A stretch of DNA of 64,000 nucleotides. Origin: Hippophae tibetana (taxonomy: Eukaryota; Streptophyta; Magnoliopsida; Rosales; Elaeagnaceae). The stretch covers positions 11,661,190-11,725,189 of the forward strand of contig CM072811.1 in the NCBI GenBank assembly GCA_037013495.1, written 5' to 3'. Under the pieces are notes generated by a model, which was given only the letters and a program-made list of their open reading frames with translations, was not told where the DNA came from and searched no databases. A program made the position numbers and the translations under genes. Below are positions 57,845 through 64,000 of the stretch, piece after piece (position 1 is the stretch's first letter; each line of letters opens with the position of its first letter).

Positions 57845-59660
57845 TGCTAAGGGTTTCTCAGCCAAATGCAATCCATTTCAGCAATGTTGTTTGGTTCTTC
57901 TAAATAAGGCTTCACACGATGCCCATTGATTTTGAATGTTTTTTGTGTCTTGGAATCCAATAGTTCTACTACTCTATGTTTAAATACCTAAACTATTTTG
58001 AATGGTCCATCCCATCTTGTTCTCAGCTTTCCTGGAAACAATCTCAAACGAGAGTTAAATAAAAGAATTTTCATTTCAGGGTGAAGTGTCTTAGGAACTA
58101 GCGTCTTGTCACGATAGTGCTTAGTACGCTCTTTGTATAATTTGGCATTCTCATAGGCTTCGTTCCTAATTTCTTCCAACTCATTAAGATGGAGTAGTCA
58201 TTTTTCTCCTGTTTCATCTAAATCCATTTTTAACTCTTTAATTGCCCAGTAAGCCTTGTGTTCGAGTTCAACTAGAAGGTAGCACACTTTCTCAAAGATT
58301 AACCAGTAAGGGCTCATCCTAATAGGTGTTTTGTAAGTGGTGCGGTATGCCCATAAGGCATCATTTAGCTTAAATGCCCAATCCTTCCTTGAAGGACGCA
58401 CAGTACGTTCCAATATTCCCTTAATTTTCCTATTACTTACTTCCACTAAACCAAAAGTTTGAGGATGATATGGAGTAGCTACTTTATATGTGATGTTGTA
58501 CTTGTTTAGTACTCCATCAAAGATCTTGTTACAAAAATGGCTACCTCCATCACTTATTATAGCTCTAGGCATTCCAAACCTGCTGAATATTAAATCCTTT
58601 AAGAATTTAACAACAACATTAGCATCATTGGTTTTAGTGGGGACAACTTCTACCCACTTGGATACATAATCCACAGCAACCAAAATATATTGAAAACCAT
58701 TGGATGAGGGAAAAGGACCCATAAAGTCAATCCCACATACATCGAAGAGTTCAACAACTAAATTAGATGTCAAAGGCATTTCATCTCTTTTGCTTATGTT
58801 TCTTGTTCTTTGATATCTATCACATTGTGCACAAAACATATGAGCATCTTTAAAAAGAGTGGGCCAAAAGAATCCAGACTGTAATACCTTATGGGCTGTC
58901 TTTTCACAACCAAAATGGCCCTCACAATGAAGTTGATGACAAAAAGTTAGAATGCTCTTATGTTCTTCTTCAGGTACACATCTCCGGATGACTTGATCTT
59001 AACCAATCTTGTATAAATAAGGGTCATCCCAGAAATAGTCCTTAATAGTGTTAAAAAACCTTTTCTTGTCCTGATATGAAATGTTAGGTCGTAAAACACT
59101 AGTGGCAAGATAGTTTACAATATCGGTATACCATGGGTTCAGACCTATTGAAAATAACTATTCATCAGGAAAGGTTTCCACTATATCTTCATTACTTTCA
59201 TCTTTAAGAGAATTGAAGTCAGAAATCAACCTAGACAAATGGTCAGCTACTAAGTTTTCACTACCTTTCTTATCCTTGATTTAGGTCAAATTCTTGTAAG
59301 AGTAAGATTCACCTGATTAATCTTGGCTTGGAATTTGGTTTACTTAATAGGTATCTTAAAGCAGCGTGATTAGAATGCACAATCACTTTAGATCCTACTA
59401 AATAAGATTGAAATTTGTCTAAAGAAAACACTATAGCCAAGAATTCCTTTTCAGTGGTGGTATAATTCATTTGGGCATCATTGAGTGTTTTTCTAGCATA
59501 GTAGATGACATGCAAACACTTATCCACTCTTTGTCCCAAGTCTGCTCCTATAGCATAATCAGAAGCGTCACACATTATTTCAAAAGGTAAAGACCAGTTT
59601 GGTGCCATAATAATAGGGATAGATGTTAGTTTCTCTTTCAAGGTATTAAAGGAAATAAGG
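57845..59660 (-). pseudogene. Athila-type pol fragment: RNase H and integrase
   Basis: Reading on the minus strand: RNase H at 59660-59309 ([37 protein letters not shown]). Then a zinc-binding segment ([31 protein letters not shown], near 58960-58800), integrase core at 58839-58198 ([49 protein letters not shown]). The C-terminal part ([20 protein letters not shown], 58179-57988, then VELLDSKTQK to about 57845) follows a stop near 58198. RT and gag are missing. The wording of the integrase motifs is that of Athila. Confidence 0.87.
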
Positions 59661-62239
59661 CAATCATTGTTGAAATTAAAATAAACATATTTTAATAGCA
59701 ACTCTTGGGTAAAGATGAGCAAAGATACTGAAAACAAGGTGAGAATGGAAACTCAAATTAGTCAGAGCAAATGATAATTAGGCCACCATGATTTTCTATG
59801 GGTATCATGGCTTAACGAATTCCATGCCACAACGAGGTGCTCTTGGGTGGAATTTGATGATTTAAGGTGTTCAACGCGCACCCTGGCCCAACAAAATGCA
59901 TGCGATGACACAAGTGCCTCGAGTTGTAACTGATGATTTGATTTTCAATCTGCACAATGATGTAGATAAAAGCATGCCATGACCCAAGTGTCAAAACTAG
60001 CCAAATACCCTAATATGCATACGAAACATGTTTTACACTATAATTACCTCTTAAGTAATATTCAACCATACCTGCTACATGCCACACTCCATAACACAGA
60101 AAATAGAGAGAAAGCTCCTAATTGTGAAGTATTTTCCAAGGATTTGAAGAACTCGATCAACCAATTTAGAGATTTGGAATCACCAATTAATAATGGGTAT
60201 TTTTATTGTTAGGTCTTCTTTCTCTCCACAATCTAAATTTGTCTATTTTAATTGAATTAATTTTGATTAATTTAATTATGTTAGGCTTAACTTTGTATAT
60301 GAGATTTTAGTTTTGATTTCATGATTTATGATTTTATTTAAATATAAGTTAATTTATTTCTTATTCATGTTTTTCATTTCTTTAATTATAAATTAACAAT
60401 GGATCAAATCTTGATTTATAATTAAAGAGAATATTTTAGAATAAAGTATTAAACACATCATTTATGTTTGGTTGTGCACTTATGAACAAGAGTCTAATTT
60501 AATTTTATTAATTTGTACTAAATTAGGTGGTTTATATGTTTTATGTAGGTTTACTAATTAATCAATTTCAAGCACGATCTATCAAGTTGTTAGTTAATTG
60601 AGAATTGTGAAGGCACACAATGATTATTGAGGGCTCACTTATTTAAAAGGAAAAAAAATCAATAATTTTAACTTTTATGAAAGTCATTTAATTTATTCTT
60701 TTTATTAACGTATAGCTAGTTAATTTCCTATATTTGTCCATCCATTTTAATTCAATTAGAATTTATCTACTTTATTTTAATTATTTAATTAATTTAGAAT
60801 CCACAATCTTTCTCTCAATAAACACTTGTTAGAATGTTTATGATTGTTTCTTTTGACTAATTTAAAAAATAATTTAACTTTTTAAAATACCTACTAATTC
60901 CTTTAGAGATTGACCTCAAGTTAATCTTATCATTAGTATACTAGTGATTCGTGCACTTTACATTAGTCAAGCCTTGCACTGGGAAGAACACATTTCTTAG
61001 AACCATACTACAATGTTCCTTTGAAAAGACTTATGGCACATTACACCACAAACCATACTTCTAAGGAAGATTAGAACATATAGCTAGAACCCAACAGCGA
61101 CTAATTCATAATAGGAACTTGGTGTAATTTTCCCTAACAAGTCTTGCTCTGAAAAGTGCAAGTAAGCATACCTAGAACTCATTAATAACTAGAGTTTATC
61201 CCAATAATTGTACGACGACTTGACTAGCGTGCAACTCCTATCCCAATTTTTGTTGAACAACATTAATCTCGAGGTTCTAAGCTTTACAATGTCTATCTTT
61301 GTGTGTCAATTGAACTCTTGGTTAGGAAGTTACCACCTGTGAAACTTTTCCACAAAAAGTCAACGTGGGATTGTTGATTTTGACTTCTCAATCTTGATTG
61401 ATATCTGATCAGATTCTTCAAGATATCCTCTAATTTTATTCCTTGGATCTTGAGTCAAATGAATAGTTGAGAATAAGCTTGTGTACATTTATATAGGTCA
61501 AGCCTCCATCAATCTCATTTAAGCCCATCCAAATTAACTGTGAGAAAGTTTTTGGATAGAAGATTTTATGTAAATAACTTGTCTTCACCAATCACTTGGT
61601 AAATAGATCAATACCTTTGTTTTTTTTGTTTTCCCTTGAATTTTCATGAATCTTGCATGAACACCAAAAACACCAAGAACTTGAAGAGTTTTTTTTGGTA
61701 TAGGACCCCAACTGGCAGGTTAGAAAATTGTTTGAAGGGTGTGTTGTCTACAGGTGTGATGTCTTAATGCTATAAGTGTGACAATATTTCTAGTTGGCTA
61801 CTTTAGGCGTAGTAGAAATTCATATAACCATAATAGAGATCACCAGCATAAATCTTCCAAGCAGTCTAGATTGGACCGTGGGAATGTAGGTGGTTTTTAT
61901 CTCTAGGATAAATATATATGCGAAGACAAAGTGAGAAAGGGTTTTCATAAGGGAGGAACGACCTATTAGGAAAGTTTCCTGACTTGAACATTTACTAGCC
62001 ACCTTTGGAAGCCTTACAATTGACTAGCCAAGCTATCCAGGTGAGCCGACCAAGAGTCTATACCATCCAGCTAGCCAGCTACTTTGTTTGCCTAGCCACC
62101 CAGAGGTTCAAGTTGACTAGATGTCTAAGAGTGACAACTAACTGAACGGACAAATACCCTTTACAACACGAGGTTCAACCAATTGTTGTCATCTAATTGA
62201 GCAAGCCTATCTGACCAGATTCTGACCAGTGGTCCCTAT
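59661..62239. other. Retroelement scraps and unrecognised sequence
   Basis: At about 60905-60965 the plus strand reads TTAGAGATTGACCTC, then TATCATTAGTATACTAGTGA and TTCGTGCACTT, which follows the order and spacing of the Athila LTR end on its sense strand, so 60200-60970 may be part of a plus-strand Athila-like LTR. 59760-60200 and 61000-62239 show no gene or repeat that I recognise. Confidence 0.4.
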
Positions 62240-62665
62240 TGTTAATAAATGGTATATTAGTTGTATGCAACTAATATACTTTATAAGCTGTATATTAGTT
62301 GTATGCAACTAATATATCTTTTCTTAAAAGCACTTTTAGGAAAAGAAGATTCCTTTTATTTTATATTTATACATGTATTGAACTTCAGTATTTTGTATCT
62401 TGTAAATACATTAAGTGAATTCAATTTGGTATCAGAGCAGGTCCCTGGTGCGATGAGTCCCCTCTGGCTCCTCTGGCACAGTTCTTCGGTCTTTGCGGTG
62501 TCCCCGTCCGATGTGAGGGGGAGTGTTGAGTCCCACATCGACCAGGGATGCCAGCCTAGTGCTGGTTATAAGGTTATGGCAACCCTTCCTCTTTGAGAGC
62601 TCTTTTGGAGGGAGTTAGGCCATGACTTTCTACAATTACTACTTCGAAATTTCTCGGCAACCAAA
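62240..62665 (+). mobile_element. copia LTR joined to a TRIM-like cassette
   Basis: 62240-62423 is a copy of the LTR at 11827-11999 (same ends, the hairpin present twice). TGGTATCAGAGC, the initiator tRNA-Met primer site, follows at 62427-62438. After only about 85 bp comes a purine tract (GAGGGGGAG) and then TGTTGAGTCCCACATCG at 62524, the typical start of another LTR type, continuing with TATAAGG and ending near GTTAGGCCATGAC. A primer site and purine tract within 100 bp and no genes is the layout of a TRIM element; the two LTR types differ, so the unit is chimeric. Confidence 0.6.
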
Positions 62666-62669
62666 CAAC

Positions 62670-64000
62670 GGTACAGGTTACAGACTCTTACGATTCTCAA
62701 GGATTTGCTCTGTTTTTGTCTTTACCGCAGCTTTTCAATGGTGAGATGAGAGTCATGAGACTCTCTTAAAGTTTTGATGCAGAGCCATACCTCTCGTTAT
62801 AACTGAAATGTGCTAAATCTTCAATCCCTATCAAAATGAACCAACTTATAATACATTAAAACTATAGACAGTTCTCTACGTCGGGTTAAAAATAATAATC
62901 ATGCAATCAATTAAAAAGAAAAAGAAATCATATTTAGCAAAAATATCAAAACATTACATATTTAATTAAACTAAATAATATTGAATAGTTAATTTTTTAA
63001 ATTAAATTTAATTAAAAATTTACAAATGATTAAAAATATGTAATTAATATAAAGTAATAATAAATAAAAGCTTGACACGCGATATTTTAGATGACTTAAA
63101 AAAATCATAAATTTATCATACCATTTAACTATATACTATAAAAATTAATTTAATTACAAAGTCAATTTTTCAATTATCTTTCACATATAAAGCTTCAAAG
63201 TAATCTACTTAATATCATTTACTTTTTAAGAGTTTCTACAAAATTGGTATACAAATTCGAACCAACGTTGTGATATCTCTAGTCACACTGATAATTGAAC
63301 CTATTTAGCATGTACCTTAAAAGTTAACACAAATAGCACAAATACAAACTATGTTATAAAGCAAATTCAATACTGAAAAACCTTAACTAAAAAATTCAAG
63401 AATAAATCAATTAAATTAATTCATCTATCAAACCTTAGAACAAAAGTTAAAATTATAGTATCATAAAATAAATAGACTTATAAATCAATCCAACATAATA
63501 ACACAATGTTTGAAAGACCAATTCAAGAAAAAGACTAACAAAATATGATTCACTTTTTATAAAACGATTTAAGAGAGAAAGCACAAAAAAATTAGAATAA
63601 TAAAATAAGTTGGCTAATTAAAATAAGGAGTATTAGGTTGTTTATATAGGGGAAATGAAACTTTAATGTTAGGTTAAAGAGAAATTAATGTTCTGTCTAT
63701 TAAACAAATCATAAATTAATACCTAATGTTGTCTCTTTTGGAGAACATAAAAATGTGCAAGTATACACGGTCACAAGTAATAATATGATAAGTAAGTTAT
63801 CGTTCTCATGGATATTTGTTACTACAGTTTGTTGAAAGTACTAAAATTAGTTAATTTTATCCAAAACGATCGTTAATTAGAACAAATTTAAGAAAAAAAT
63901 TTAATAACAAAATAAAAGAAATCTAGGATTGCAATTTTTCACCAAATTAATCAACTCAAATCATGTTATTTTCTTTTGATTTATATTTTTTTATTACATT
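62670..64000. other. AT-rich end of window with dispersed repeat and LTR-like scrap
   Basis: 62880-63660 is related to 31730-32560. From about 63740 the sequence GTGCAAGTATACACGGTCACAA and AAGTAAGTTATCGTTCTCATGG resembles the end of a minus-strand gypsy LTR of the Athila/Tat type, running off the right edge. No gene seen. Confidence 0.4.

Larger units (their letters stand above)
54180..59660 (-). mobile_element. Truncated Athila-type Ty3/gypsy element with pol and one LTR
   Basis: Its LTR (54180-55976, TGATGAAC...TCATCA on the plus strand) and the following 1.87 kb match the non-coding element at 3403-7212 along most of their length. Beyond that, on the minus strand, lie RNase H and integrase of the Athila lineage. 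The element stops in the middle of pol at about 59660. No gag, primer site or second LTR is present, so it is a 3' half. It begins 136 bp from the end of the CACTA element. Confidence 0.88.

Noticed and set aside
62524-62665. Cassandra-type TRIM with a 5S rRNA promoter
   Set aside because: No 5S-like segment with A, IE and C boxes is visible.

Overview
The window is nuclear DNA of a seed plant, most likely a eudicot. It is AT-rich, has GT-AG spliced genes with plant-type products, and consists mostly of Ty1/copia and Ty3/gypsy (Athila-type) LTR retrotransposons nested in one another. I see no rRNA, tRNA, CRISPR or prokaryotic features, and I cannot name the species.

Layout. 1-12.0 kb: a plus-strand copia element entering from the left edge, split in its reverse transcriptase by a complete minus-strand Athila-type element (3403-10723) that has 1.9-kb LTRs, a tRNA-Asp primer site and no coding sequence. 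12.0-26.4 kb: a Mut-7-like 3'-5' exonuclease gene (10 exons, about 571 codons, one in-frame stop). Its 9.1-kb intron 8 holds a nest: a minus-strand copia remnant, a plus-strand copia element inside it, a solo LTR rich in heat-shock-like motifs, a second minus-strand copia remnant and a Mutator-like MITE. 26.4-33 kb: mostly AT-rich sequence with little recognisable, plus a copia LTR and gag fragment. 33.4-34.9 kb: two 5' exons of calreticulin on the minus strand, with no later exons in the window. 35.5-36.2 kb: two copies of a 212-bp short element. 36.3-40.9 kb: a decayed plus-strand copia element. 44.3-54.0 kb: a CACTA DNA transposon with TIRs and a 3-bp target duplication. It carries fragments of three unrelated cellular genes (type I DnaJ, a PPR protein, a CIAO1-like WD40 protein) and was later invaded by a Tork/Tnt1-like copia element (44588-50008). 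54.2-59.7 kb: a truncated minus-strand Athila element that keeps pol and one LTR; it is the coding relative of the noncoding element at 3.4-10.7 kb. 59.7-64 kb: retroelement scraps, including a copia LTR joined at its primer site to a TRIM-like cassette.

How the parts fit. Target duplications and reading-frame continuity fix much of the insertion order: GGCCT for the Athila element, ACAAT for the Tork copia, TGT for the CACTA, GATAT/GATAC for the intronic copia and an imperfect 9-bp repeat for the MITE. The most unusual items are the gene-capturing CACTA element, the coding/noncoding Athila pair whose LTRs carry different GC-rich repeats at the same promoter position, and the exonuclease gene whose last catalytic motif lies beyond a transposon-filled intron.
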